Assembly (NCBI GenBank): GCA_964454445.1
Contig: CAYVTD010000017.1
Coordinates: 1 to 57,217 of the forward strand
Length of the DNA stretch: 57,217 nt
Direction of reading: 5' to 3'
Origin: CAYVTD01 sp964454445
Lineage (GTDB): Bacteria; Bacteroidota; Ignavibacteria; Kapaibacteriales; UBA2268
Of the stretch, positions 25,092 through 34,117 are shown in pieces (position 1 is the first letter of the stretch; the number at the start of each line of letters is the position of its first letter). A program made the translations under genes and the position numbers. The notes below the pieces were generated by a model. It was not told the DNA's origin. It searched no databases and saw only the letters and a program-made list of their open reading frames with translations.

Positions 25092-27500
25092 ATGATTAGT
25101 AAATTAATAAGAGCAAACCTTGATAGTATTGTATTGTTTTTATGTTTAGTATTTATTTCTCAGCCTCTTGTCGCTGACTTGCCTCTGGAGATTAGAGTTA
25201 GCAAAGATGGCAGGCAATTGATAACAGGTGGGCTCAACTCAAGTGGCTTTTATGACCAGACAGTAATTCGCAAAATTAATCTGCAATTCGATAATAATAA
25301 TTATTGGAACAACTTGGTTTCTGCTTATAATGCCGGTACTGAAGTGCCTGCTACGATGAGTGTTGATGGTGTTGAATATGGAAGAGTCGGAGTAAAGTTC
25401 AGGGGAGAAACTTCTTATTTTATGAACTATTCACAGAAAAAATCATTTAATATTTCTGTTGATTATGAAGATTCAACGAACAATGTTATGGGCTATAAAA
25501 CCTTGAATCTTAATTGTGGATTTCTCGACCAATCATATATGCGGGAAGTGTTTTTCTATGAAATTTGCCGGAAACACATACCAAATGCCAAAGCAAACTA
25601 TATATGGCTCTCAATCAATGGTGCCGATTGGGGTTTGTACCAAAGTATCCAGCAATTAAATGGTGAATATTTAAAAGAATGGTTTCAATCTTCTCAAGGG
25701 ACTCGCTGGAGAGCAGAAGGTATCAGGAAGTCGCCATTTGGCGCTGTTCAATCTGAGCCAAAAGAAATTAACAAGGAAAAACCTCTTATTGATAATGGCT
25801 TCGGTGAAGGCACTTCGACTTTAAATTATTTAGGCAAAGACACTTCAGCGTATTTAACTCATTATACTTTGCAAAAGGCTCACAAGGAGAATCCTTGGGA
25901 CGATTTGGTGAGGACTTGTGACGTTTTAAACAACACTCCCTTGGAAAATTTGGAAGCTGAGCTTAATAAAGTAATGGATGTGGACAGAGCCTTGTGGTTT
26001 CTTGCTCACGAGATAATTTTCGCCGACGACGACGGATACGTAAACAAAGGCGGAACTGATTATTATTTATATTGGGAACGGGAAACAGGGCGATTAACCC
26101 CCTTGGAATACGATGGCAACACTTGTATGTCAAATGAATTTGTTACTGCTTGGACGCTTTTTCATAAAGAAAACAACGTAAAATATCCGCTAATGAATCG
26201 TTTATTTAAGGTTCCGACTTTGCGGCAGCGCTATATTGCTCACGCTAGAACCATTATTGAAGAAAGTATGTCTCAAGCATATATTGATAGTATTGTAAAT
26301 GCTTATAGAAACTTTATTGATTCTTATGTTAAAAGCGAACCCAAAAGAATTTATACTTATAACCAATTCAATTCACAAAAACAGGTATTACTCAATTTTT
26401 TAAACAACCGTAGAAATTTCTTGCTTAGCAATAATGAAGTAAAGGCAATAAGCCCGGTAATCGGCAAAGTCGAGTTTTATTCGCAAGGAGGTATTTTCCA
26501 AAATCCTAAGCCTGGTGAGCAGGTGAGAATCAGCGCCGAGGCAAGTGGTACTGAGGGCATTTCTGTTGTTTATTTGTATTATTCCGATCAATTGTCAGGC
26601 GTTTTCAGCAAAATACAAATGTATGATGATGGCACAAATGGCGACGAAGTGAAAGATGATGGCATATTCTCAGCTAATCTACCAGGATTTCAAACAGGAA
26701 CAATTGTGCGGTTTTATATCGAAGCTGTAAGCGGAAACAAAGCTAAGACTGTTGTTTATAGCCCTCAAGGTGCTGAGCATAATGTCTATTTTTTCAAAGT
26801 AGAGCCAGTAGTAGCGCAATCAGAAGATGTTGTTATAAATGAAATTATGGCATCAAACAGTACAACAGCCAAAGATCAAGATGGCGAATATGATGATTGG
26901 ATCGAATTTTACAATAAATCAGGCAAAACAGTTGAGCTTAGTGGCTATTTCCTTTCGGATAAAGTCAATAATTTAGCGAAATGGGTTTTTCCTGAAGGGA
27001 CAACTATTTTGCCAAATGGCTATTTAATCGTTTGGGCAGACGAAAATGGTAAACAAAAGGGTCTCCATGCCAACTTTAAGCTTTCTGCTAGTGGCGAGAG
27101 AATTTTCTTATCAAAACCGGATACAACAGTCATTCAAGATATTGAATTCGGACAGCAACAAACAGATATGGGCTATGCCAGGATACCAAATGGAACGGGA
27201 GAATTCATAATTAAAAGCCCAACTTTTGCAGCCAACAACGAAAGCGATATGTCGATAAAAGAAACAAATCCAAACGATTCTTTTATAAAAATCTATCCAA
27301 ATCCCACAAGAGATGGCTTTGTTAATATTGAAACCAATTTACAAAAAATTGCTCCACTATACATAGTAAACACTCTAGGAATTGAAGTTTTAAGTATCGA
27401 ATTTTCCGGCAGGGGTAGCATTGATTTGCAATCGCTAAGTAATGGTTTATATTATGTAATTTATGAAAATATCAGAGAGAAAATTACGATAGTAAAATAA
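25092..27500 (+). CDS. CotH-kinase protein with lamin-tail and T9SS sorting domains
   Basis: An 802-residue protein. The signal segment (about 9-28) is followed by the CotH kinase domain (40-440): VKFRGETSYFMNYSQKKSFN (101-120) carries the nucleotide-binding Arg and Lys, and TPLEYDGNTC (about 336-345) is a variant of the usual W-D-x-D metal motif. An Ig-like linker, a lamin-tail domain (VVINEIMASNS ... DDWIEFYNKSG) and a T9SS sorting domain (IYPNPTRDGFVNIET ... NGLYYVIYENIREKITIVK) follow. The start is set by GAGGAGGGAG just upstream. DUF4956, HlyD and TolC-like genes follow on the same strand, so this is the first gene of a probable four-gene operon. Confidence 0.9.
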   Translation: MISKLIRANLDSIVLFLCLVFISQPLVADLPLEIRVSKDGRQLITGGLNSSGFYDQTVIRKINLQFDNNNYWNNLVSAYNAGTEVPATMSVDGVEYGRVGVKFRGETSYFMNYSQKKSFNISVDYEDSTNNVMGYKTLNLNCGFLDQSYMREVFFYEICRKHIPNAKANYIWLSINGADWGLYQSIQQLNGEYLKEWFQSSQGTRWRAEGIRKSPFGAVQSEPKEINKEKPLIDNGFGEGTSTLNYLGKDTSAYLTHYTLQKAHKENPWDDLVRTCDVLNNTPLENLEAELNKVMDVDRALWFLAHEIIFADDDGYVNKGGTDYYLYWERETGRLTPLEYDGNTCMSNEFVTAWTLFHKENNVKYPLMNRLFKVPTLRQRYIAHARTIIEESMSQAYIDSIVNAYRNFIDSYVKSEPKRIYTYNQFNSQKQVLLNFLNNRRNFLLSNNEVKAISPVIGKVEFYSQGGIFQNPKPGEQVRISAEASGTEGISVVYLYYSDQLSGVFSKIQMYDDGTNGDEVKDDGIFSANLPGFQTGTIVRFYIEAVSGNKAKTVVYSPQGAEHNVYFFKVEPVVAQSEDVVINEIMASNSTTAKDQDGEYDDWIEFYNKSGKTVELSGYFLSDKVNNLAKWVFPEGTTILPNGYLIVWADENGKQKGLHANFKLSASGERIFLSKPDTTVIQDIEFGQQQTDMGYARIPNGTGEFIIKSPTFAANNESDMSIKETNPNDSFIKIYPNPTRDGFVNIETNLQKIAPLYIVNTLGIEVLSIEFSGRGSIDLQSLSNGLYYVIYENIREKITIVK

Positions 27501-27542
27501 ATGCGCTAGTTAATTTATTAAAAATATATCAACAGGCATACA

Positions 27543-28277
27543 TTGTTTGATTTATTATTGGAAAAAAGCAACGCTGCAACAACTCAATATGATCTAATCA
27601 TAATCTCGTTTTTGCTATCCTTTGCTTTGTCGAGTATGTTAGTGCTGACCTATCAGTACACGAGCGATTCAATGCGCCAATCGAGAAATCTAATGCAAGG
27701 AATGTTGCTAATATCAATTGTGGCAGCAACCATAATGCAGGCAATAGGCGATAGCATAGCCCGTGGATTGGGTATTTTAGGTGCATTGGCAATTATTCGC
27801 TTTCGCACTACTGTTCGAGAGCCGAGAAATTTAACATTTATTTTTGCTTCTATTGCCATGGGTATAGCTTGTGGTGTCTATGGCTTTTTGATAGCCATCA
27901 TTGGCACGATTGCCTTTTGTTCGACAGCTATAATCCTCAAATTCTCCTATTTTTCGAGACCAAAGGAATTGATAGGTAGTTTGAATATTGATTTAGCCCT
28001 AGGAAGCGATTCAAAGAATGAGATTGAGATATTTTTGAAAAAGATGTGCATTGGCTTTGAATTGGTGGAAATCAACCATCCCCGGCTTAAAGAAGTTCAG
28101 GAAATAAAAGATGCTGCCGAACAACCAAAACTAAAGTCGCCTGATCGCCAGGAATTAACCTACAAAATAATCTTAAAGCAAGACGTAGATACACATATCA
28201 TTACTGATATTATATATAAAATGCAAGAGGTTTCCGAAGTCAAACTAAGATTTGAGCAAATTGCTGATGATATCTAA
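27543..28277 (+). CDS. DUF4956 membrane protein
   Basis: A 244-residue protein with four transmembrane helices in the first 140 residues and the DUF4956 hallmark LGILGALAIIRFRTTVREPR, followed by a cytoplasmic alpha/beta tail. The start is TTG at 27543: the next in-frame Met would delete the first helix. DUF4956 genes commonly lie beside CotH genes and VTC-type polyphosphate polymerase genes in other bacteria. No VTC domain is present here, but a PPK2 gene lies 2.8 kb on. Function is not established. The stop overlaps the start of the HlyD gene. Confidence 0.88.
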   Translation: MFDLLLEKSNAATTQYDLIIISFLLSFALSSMLVLTYQYTSDSMRQSRNLMQGMLLISIVAATIMQAIGDSIARGLGILGALAIIRFRTTVREPRNLTFIFASIAMGIACGVYGFLIAIIGTIAFCSTAIILKFSYFSRPKELIGSLNIDLALGSDSKNEIEIFLKKMCIGFELVEINHPRLKEVQEIKDAAEQPKLKSPDRQELTYKIILKQDVDTHIITDIIYKMQEVSEVKLRFEQIADDI

Positions 28278-29286
28278 AATTTTCAAATCGAAATACTTCA
28301 ACATGGTCTATCTCCTGGCTTTGTTTGTACTTGTCGGGGTATGGAAATATCTGGAAAGCTACAGCGAATCGCTTAATATCATCTATGGCTTCGCTGAAAC
28401 AAGAGAAATTGAGATAAATATGGACCACGAACTGGAGGTAATTCGTATCAATGTCGTTCCTGGTCAGTATGTTAAAGCTAATGAGTTACTCGTTGAAGTC
28501 AGAAATTTAGGCACTAATCTAAATATAAAGTCAAAACTATCAGAAATTAAAGTACTCGAAGCCAAAGAGCAACAATGGATTGACGAGCAAAAGCTTAAGA
28601 TTTCGAAGCTGGAAAGCGAGAGAAATGTGAAACTTAACTCATTGGATTTAGAGATTAGGCGAGCGAATTCCGAATTTGAATATAGAAAATCGTTGTGGAA
28701 AGGACTTGGTAATAATGCTCAACAAGACAAGGATAACTACAATCCATTATTGTTGGAAGCAAACCGCCTCGAGCAAGAATATGCAAGCGAAAAATCTGCA
28801 TTCGATATGGAAATTAAAGAAATAAAGTCGCTGATAGCTAACCGCAACTCACCATATCGAAGGGAGATAGAGGAAATCAAAGATGAAGTTGAATACTATA
28901 TGAAAAAATCGGAAAGATATAACATTATGGCTCCTCACGACGGGCTAGTAGGTAATGTCCATTGTCAAGAAGGGGAGTTTATCGATTCTTTCCAACCAAT
29001 TATAAGTTTTTACGAACCAAATCCCTTGCAGGTGAGGGCATATCTTAGCGAAAATAATCTGCTCGAAGTTTCGCTCGGCGACAGTGCGCTTGTTCGAGCC
29101 ATTAATAACAATACTCAACAAATAGGTGGTAAAATAATTGGATTTGGCTCGAGGATTGTCGAAATACCGCAACGAATGCGGAAAATTCCAGACATTAAAA
29201 CTTATGGCAGGGAACTTGTTATCGAGATTCCAAAAAGTCATTTAATTCAAAATGAAAAAGTTATTGTTACTCTAATCCATAAATAA
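28267..29286 (+). CDS. HlyD-type periplasmic adaptor protein
   Basis: I use ATG 28267, 11 bases inside the DUF4956 gene, rather than the upstream TTG at 28252. The 339-residue protein has one transmembrane helix (about 13-31), a lipoyl-like half (VIRINVVPGQYVKANELLVE), a long coiled-coil hairpin (85-215), the second lipoyl half (IMAPHDGLVGNVHCQEGEFI) and a beta-barrel. This is a membrane-fusion protein of the HlyD/EmrA class. No ABC, MFS or RND pump is adjacent: only the DUF4956 protein could be its inner-membrane partner in this locus. A TolC-like gene follows after 31 bases. Confidence 0.9.
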   Translation: MISKIFKSKYFNMVYLLALFVLVGVWKYLESYSESLNIIYGFAETREIEINMDHELEVIRINVVPGQYVKANELLVEVRNLGTNLNIKSKLSEIKVLEAKEQQWIDEQKLKISKLESERNVKLNSLDLEIRRANSEFEYRKSLWKGLGNNAQQDKDNYNPLLLEANRLEQEYASEKSAFDMEIKEIKSLIANRNSPYRREIEEIKDEVEYYMKKSERYNIMAPHDGLVGNVHCQEGEFIDSFQPIISFYEPNPLQVRAYLSENNLLEVSLGDSALVRAINNNTQQIGGKIIGFGSRIVEIPQRMRKIPDIKTYGRELVIEIPKSHLIQNEKVIVTLIHK

Positions 29287-29317
29287 TATACTGACTTTTA
29301 TCGTTTTTTTTGCAATA

Positions 29318-30550
29318 ATGAAAATCTCTTCTATTATACTCTGTTTTGTCTTCATTTTTGCTTTACATTTCCAAAGCAAGGCAGCACTTACTTTTTCTGA
29401 ATATCTTTCGAAACGAATTAGCAAAATTAACACAGCCGTTATTGAAGACAACAACAGTTTCTCGCCTGCCTGGTTCGATGATATTGATTTAAGGACAGAA
29501 ACAAATCGCTTCGAGTTGCCTCGACAGGAATATTCCATTAGATTTTCGCCTTTGTCCATTTTCTTGAGAAATGCGCAAAAGGACAATTTCCGCGAAAAAA
29601 TTAACAATATTAATCTCAAATACAACATCGAGTTTTCGAAACATATTATTGAGATATACGAAGAATGGCTCGATTTGCTGTTTACGATTAAAAAATATGA
29701 GCTTGTTGCCGGGAAATTGTCGCTATTAAAAGATGAAACCCTTGTCCGTGAAAAAATGGCTTTAGAATCGGAGAATAATATTGAAAAGTACATAGAAGCC
29801 ACTGAAGATAAGCATCAATGTGAACTCCAGCTTCAAGCACTTCGCTCGGAAATTGACATTAGAGCACAGGGCATTTTTTCTGGCTATCCCGCTGACGCAA
29901 TAATGGAAATCGATACAAGTTTGTTTCCAATAGATAGTATTTTAACTTTGTTTGAAAATATATCAAGTGAAGAATTATTTGCAAATTCTGCTGATTATCA
30001 GAAACTGGAAGGAAAAAGCAGCGAGATACAGAGCGAAATGGATATACAATCTGCTGAAAACAATCAGATATTCAACTTTTTTCAGTTTCAATATCGCGGT
30101 CCCCACGACGATTTGCTCAACAAAAGGTTGTCATTGATGTTTTCCCTGAGTATTCCAATGCTCGGCAAAAACAAATTGAAGCAAGAATTGCTTGTAGCTG
30201 AAAATCAGGAGACACAGCGATTGCTTGCCCTTAAAAGAATCGAATTTTCCGAATCATTCAAGAAAAAGTCGATAAAAATACGTATTTTATTTAATAAATT
30301 GAAGAACTGTGAAGCACAATTATTAGAATTAATAGCTACTAAAGAGCAAATTGAGAAAAACTTGAGTCCAATAGCCCGCTCGCCAATTTGGTTACTCAGC
30401 TATCAGATGAATATATTAGAAAGCAAAATCAACATTCTCGATTTACAAAAAGAGATATTTCTGGAATATGTTGACTATCTTGCAATGGCAGGTTATTTTC
30501 TCTCATATCCACAAGTGAATTTTTTAGCAAGAATACCTGATGAGAGATAA
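29318..30550 (+). CDS. TolC-like outer-membrane channel protein
   Basis: A 410-residue protein with a signal peptide (MKISSIILCFVFIFALHFQS). Long helices (about 100-180 and 290-380) alternate with short beta segments (NFFQFQYRG, SLMFSLSIPMLGKNKLKQE), the layout of outer-membrane efflux proteins of the TolC/CusC fold. SLMFSLSIPM followed by a long amphipathic helix is the usual strand-to-helix transition. It is divergent and short for the family, so the assignment rests on architecture and on its position after the HlyD gene. It would complete an envelope-spanning conduit. The GC-rich tandem array begins 40 bases after its stop. Confidence 0.75.
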   Translation: MKISSIILCFVFIFALHFQSKAALTFSEYLSKRISKINTAVIEDNNSFSPAWFDDIDLRTETNRFELPRQEYSIRFSPLSIFLRNAQKDNFREKINNINLKYNIEFSKHIIEIYEEWLDLLFTIKKYELVAGKLSLLKDETLVREKMALESENNIEKYIEATEDKHQCELQLQALRSEIDIRAQGIFSGYPADAIMEIDTSLFPIDSILTLFENISSEELFANSADYQKLEGKSSEIQSEMDIQSAENNQIFNFFQFQYRGPHDDLLNKRLSLMFSLSIPMLGKNKLKQELLVAENQETQRLLALKRIEFSESFKKKSIKIRILFNKLKNCEAQLLELIATKEQIEKNLSPIARSPIWLLSYQMNILESKINILDLQKEIFLEYVDYLAMAGYFLSYPQVNFLARIPDER

Positions 30551-30590
30551 TAGCTAAGTGATTGGTTGTCAATGCTTTTCAAGGATGTTA

Positions 30591-31056
30591 TCCCCCCACC
30601 CCCCCTTGCAAGCAAGGGGGGCTATGTGTCAACTAACCTTATAGCTATATTAATAAATGAATTAACACGAATTCTCCCCCTCTTGCAAGCAAGGGGGCTA
30701 TGTGTCAACTAAGCTCATAGCTATATTAATAACTGAATTAACACGAATTCTCCCCCTCTTGCAAGCAAGGTGGGCTATGTGTCAACTAAGCTCATAGCTA
30801 TATTAATAACTGAATTAACACGAATTNNNNNNNNNNNNNNNNNNNNNNNNNNNNNNNNNNNNNNNNNNNNNNNNNNNNNNNNNNNNNNNNNNNNNNNNNN
30901 NNNNNNNNNNNNNNNNNNNNNNNNNNGAATTAACACGAATTCTCCCCCTCTTGCAAGCAAGGTGGGCTATGTGTCAACTAACCTCATAGCTATATTAATA
31001 ACTGAATTAACACGAATTCTCCCCCTCTTGCTTTGCACGGGAGGGCAGGGGAGAGA
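30591..31056. repeat. Tandem array of 76-77 bp units with GC-rich palindromic core
   Basis: Each unit runs from TCTCCCCCTCTTGCAAGCAA through a short G-run, then GGCTATGTGTCAACTAA, an AT-rich stretch with ATAGCTATATTAATAA, and ends GAATTAACACGAAT. Three partial or full units lie before the gap and at least one and a half after it. Units differ by a few bases (GGGGG or GGTGGG, CTTATAG or CTCATAG). The C-run/TTGCAAGCAA/G-run core is self-complementary. No spacer-like unique sequence separates units, so it is not CRISPR. The first copy is extended by CCCCCCACCCCCCC and the last diverges to TTGCTTTGCACGGGAGGG. Confidence 0.9.
30827..30926. other. Assembly gap (100 N)
   Basis: Exactly 100 N lie inside the tandem array, with both sides ending in the same GAATTAACACGAATT sequence. 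This is a conventional gap of unknown true length caused by a collapsed repeat. Confidence 0.98.
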
Positions 31057-31090
31057 TATTTTCTCTTTCTAACTTAACAAAACAGACGGC

Positions 31091-31915
31091 TTAATATCCA
31101 TCTGGCACAAAATTGATGTCTTCAGTTGGTGGCCGGACATAGTTGGCAGATATTTGCCTCGGAGGAAGAGCTATTTCAGACGGGGTAACATCTTCGTAAG
31201 GCACTTGACTTAAAATATGTCTGATACAATTAAGTCTGGCACGTTTTTTATCATCTGCTTCGACGTCCCACCAAGGTGCTTGCTTAATATCTGTAAATTT
31301 GAACATTTCGTCTTTCGCTTTGGAAAACTCGACCCATTTATTCCAACTTTCAAGGTCCATAGGAGAGAATTTCCATCGTTTCATCGGATTCTTCACGCGG
31401 TCTAACATTCTGCGTTCCTGCTCTTCGTCGCTAACCGAAAACCAGTATTTGAGGAGCTTGATGCCAGAGCGAACGAGCATTCTTTCAAATTCTGGGCAGG
31501 AACGAAGGAACTCGACATATTCTTCGTTTTTGCAAAAACCCATAACATGTTCGACGCCAGCGCGGTTGTACCAGCTTCTGTCGAAAAGAACCATCTCGCC
31601 GGCGGCAGGCAAATGGGCGACATAGCGTTGAAAATACCATTGTGTGCTTTCGCGGTTGCTTGGCTTGTCGAGAGCAACAACTCGGGCACTGCGAGGATTA
31701 AGTGGTTCGGTAATCCGTTTGATAGTGCCTCCCTTTCCTGCGGCATCGCGACCTTCGAAAAGAATTACCAATCTGTAGCCAGTTGTCCTGATCCAGTACT
31801 GCATTTTTACGAGTTCATTTTGCAGTTCAGCAAGCTCCACTTCGTAAAATTCGGATTTTAGCTTCCCTTTTTTTGAAAACCTGTCGGCATAGTCAATCTT
31901 TTTTGGCTCGGTCAT
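31091..31915 (-). CDS. ppk2: Polyphosphate kinase 2
   Basis: A 274-residue one-domain PPK2, which transfers phosphate between polyphosphate and nucleotides (typically ADP or GDP to the triphosphate). Walker A is EGRDAAGKGG (54-63), with GTIKRITEPLNPR after it, and Walker B is MVLFDRSWYNRAGVEHVMGF. RRMLDRVKNPMKRWKFSPMD is the lid region. The length fits the class I/short form. It is transcribed toward the tandem array and is convergent with the CotH-DUF4956-HlyD-TolC genes, not part of their operon. Nucleotide preference cannot be read from sequence. Confidence 0.95.
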   Translation of the reverse strand: MTEPKKIDYADRFSKKGKLKSEFYEVELAELQNELVKMQYWIRTTGYRLVILFEGRDAAGKGGTIKRITEPLNPRSARVVALDKPSNRESTQWYFQRYVAHLPAAGEMVLFDRSWYNRAGVEHVMGFCKNEEYVEFLRSCPEFERMLVRSGIKLLKYWFSVSDEEQERRMLDRVKNPMKRWKFSPMDLESWNKWVEFSKAKDEMFKFTDIKQAPWWDVEADDKKRARLNCIRHILSQVPYEDVTPSEIALPPRQISANYVRPPTEDINFVPDGY

Positions 31916-32100
31916 TGATTTTTTCTCTGTATTAATCTTCGATTTTTATTATGATAAAAGTATGATATTTTTTTTTAAAATGCAAGAAAAATTTGTTGGA
32001 AGTTAAAAAAAATTGATGGAAGGTAGTATTGTATAGTATCACTCCTTTTATTAAGATAATAAAAGACTTGATATCTGCTCATTCGCTCAGGACAAGGAGC

Positions 32101-33111
32101 TTAAAACTGTACAAAGCCGATTTTTTTATATACTTTTCTTACTGTTTTAAATGCTGTTTTCCTGGCATTCTCCGCCCCATTTTTTAATGTATCCTCGAGC
32201 ATTTTCTTATCATTTTTAATGAGAAGAAATCGCTCACGAATCGGTCTTACGAGATCAGCGACAGCATCGGCTGTTGCCGATTTGAATTCGCCATATCCCT
32301 TGCCTTGAAATTCATTCTCTATATCGGCAATGCTTCTGTTTGTAGCTATGTGAAACAAAGTAAGTAAATTAGAGATTCCTGGCTTGTCGCTTGAAAACTT
32401 TACATCGTTGCCCGAATCGGTTACTGCACGTTTTATTTTGTTTTTAATTTCGCTGTCGCTATCGGTAATGTATATTGTAGATTTGTCGTTTTCGTCCGAT
32501 TTCGACATTTTTTTCTCAGGATCTTGCAGACTCATCACTCTGGCGCCAACTTTCGGAATATATACATCAGGCAAGTTAAAAGTGTCGGAATAATAATGAT
32601 TGAATCTGGCGGCAATGTCGCGGGTTAGTTCGACGTGCTGTTTTTGGTCTTCGCCGACAGGCACGAGGTCTGCCTGATACAAAAGGATATCCGCTGCTTG
32701 AAGCACTGGATAAGCATAAAGCCCAACGTTAATGTTATCTGAATATTTCTTTGACTTGTCTTTGAATTGGGTCATTCTGCCAAGCTCGCCCATACCTGTG
32801 AAACAATTTAAAGCCCAGGCAAGTTGAGAATGCTCTGCAACATGCGATTGGATAAATAATGTACTTTTCTGCGGGTCAATCCCTGAGGCAAGTAAAATAG
32901 CCGCCAAATCGAGCGTACATTTTCGTAATTCTGCTGGATTCTGGCGAACTGTTATGGAATGTTGGTCAACGATACAAAAGAAACACTTGTATTGATCTTG
33001 TAAAACCACCCAATTGCTAATGGCGCCAATCAAATTACCCAGATGGAAATTGCCTGATGGCTGGATACCGCTAAATATTGTTTTAGATTTTTCCGGATTT
33101 TGTTCGTTCAT
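32101..33111 (-). CDS. trpS: Tryptophanyl-tRNA synthetase
   Basis: A complete 336-residue class Ic aminoacyl-tRNA synthetase. The HIGH-equivalent is PSGNFHLGNLIGAI (18-31) and the KMSKS loop is EKKMSKSDEND. VGEDQKQHVELTRDIA and QAADILLYQADLVPVG are tryptophan- and ATP-site motifs of bacterial TrpRS. It stands alone. There is no visible T-box or leader peptide upstream. Confidence 0.97.
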   Translation of the reverse strand: MNEQNPEKSKTIFSGIQPSGNFHLGNLIGAISNWVVLQDQYKCFFCIVDQHSITVRQNPAELRKCTLDLAAILLASGIDPQKSTLFIQSHVAEHSQLAWALNCFTGMGELGRMTQFKDKSKKYSDNINVGLYAYPVLQAADILLYQADLVPVGEDQKQHVELTRDIAARFNHYYSDTFNLPDVYIPKVGARVMSLQDPEKKMSKSDENDKSTIYITDSDSEIKNKIKRAVTDSGNDVKFSSDKPGISNLLTLFHIATNRSIADIENEFQGKGYGEFKSATADAVADLVRPIRERFLLIKNDKKMLEDTLKNGAENARKTAFKTVRKVYKKIGFVQF

Positions 33112-33193
33112 ACTCTTTTAATTTCAAATTGATTATTTTTATCAATACAAAATTAAATAAAAAAAGCTCAATTTAAATAGATAATCAAAGATC

Positions 33194-33484
33194 GTGTTTT
33201 TCTGCTTTATACTTTTCTGGAAAGCACTTGCTTTTTTATATTTTTTCTTTATATTTGAAACCTTAGTAATAGTTTTTATAAAAATTAGGTTGGATTGGCT
33301 TATTAAATTAGGATTGAATGAGAATTCTTCTGAAGAAACGATAACCAAACAAACTATTAAAAAGCTTCAAGAGCATTTATTCTTACAATTTGGTATGAAA
33401 AGGATAAAAATTGAAGCAAAAGTAGCTGAAAATATGACCCTTCGATTTAGCGATGGAGATTTACAAAATAATAAGGTTGTATAA
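33194..33484 (+). CDS. Possible small protein, unknown
   Basis: A 96-codon frame fills part of a 474-base gap between divergent trpS and a convergent small gene. Its first 30 residues are strongly hydrophobic and low complexity, which AT-rich DNA can give by chance. The second half (LDWLIKLGLNENSSEETITK onwards) looks amphipathic and protein-like. There is no Shine-Dalgarno and no recognised family. If real, translation may begin later than 33194. Confidence 0.25.
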   Translation: MFFCFILFWKALAFLYFFFIFETLVIVFIKIRLDWLIKLGLNENSSEETITKQTIKKLQEHLFLQFGMKRIKIEAKVAENMTLRFSDGDLQNNKVV

Positions 33485-33585
33485 ACTAGATGTGAAATTA
33501 GTTAAAATTTTTCCAAAAAATTAGAAAATAATATAAATAATACAAATATCTTATCTGGCTATCGGGGATTCTGACTTTAGATCGT

Positions 33586-33801
33586 TTAGCTATTAATAAT
33601 TGCAAGTGCTTTATCAATCTGATTAGGGGTTAAATTTTCCGGCACTGCCTGCTTGCCTTTTTTTGTGTTGACCATATACCTGGCGCAGTTTTCAAAATCT
33701 GAAAGACAATACTTCTTTTTATACATTTCTGATGTTGATGGCATATCTTTCATTTTGCCGTTAAAAAACGGACATCCTTCGACAAATTTACAAATTCCCA
33801 T
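33586..33801 (-). CDS. Small cysteine-containing conserved protein
   Basis: A 71-residue protein with Cys residues in the pattern C-x4-CPFFN, then a Met-Pro segment (MKDMPSTSEMYKKKYC), then NCARYMV. This matches small conserved proteins of the type 'CxFFNDKMxxMPxxxxxxKxKYC...CARY' found in Deltaproteobacteria and FCB bacteria. Four well spaced Cys could bind metal. Function unknown. It is a single gene. Confidence 0.75.
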   Translation of the reverse strand: MGICKFVEGCPFFNGKMKDMPSTSEMYKKKYCLSDFENCARYMVNTKKGKQAVPENLTPNQIDKALAIINS

Positions 33802-34117
33802 ATATGACCTCGCTCTATTGTTATTCTGTTAAAAATCAAATTAGATATACCATTTGGTAAGAAGAATGGAAAAATTTCTTTTTTTCAATAATATATCGTA
33901 AAAAAAGAAAATTAAGAAAATTTTATAAATTTAAAAATTATTTTTATTTTAATTGATTATTTAGAAAATCAACTTGAATGAGAGTAATCTTCAATATATT
34001 GAGATACTTATAAAGAAATAAATACAAAAATACAATAATTGATAGTATCATAGATTTCATTGATTATATTTGTAAATTAAATTGATATTGAAATTTTGAA
34101 AAAAATTATAAAAAAGT
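33802..34117. other. AT-rich intergenic region
   Basis: 316 bases without a plausible gene between divergent genes. TATATTTG (34065-34072) fits a -7 element for the histidine kinase, with a TTG at 34039 (spacer 23, long). Nothing else structured is visible. Confidence 0.4.

Noticed and set aside
30591..31056. CRISPR array
   Set aside because: Units are directly tandem with no unique spacers, the repeated unit itself is 76-77 bp, and no cas gene is present.
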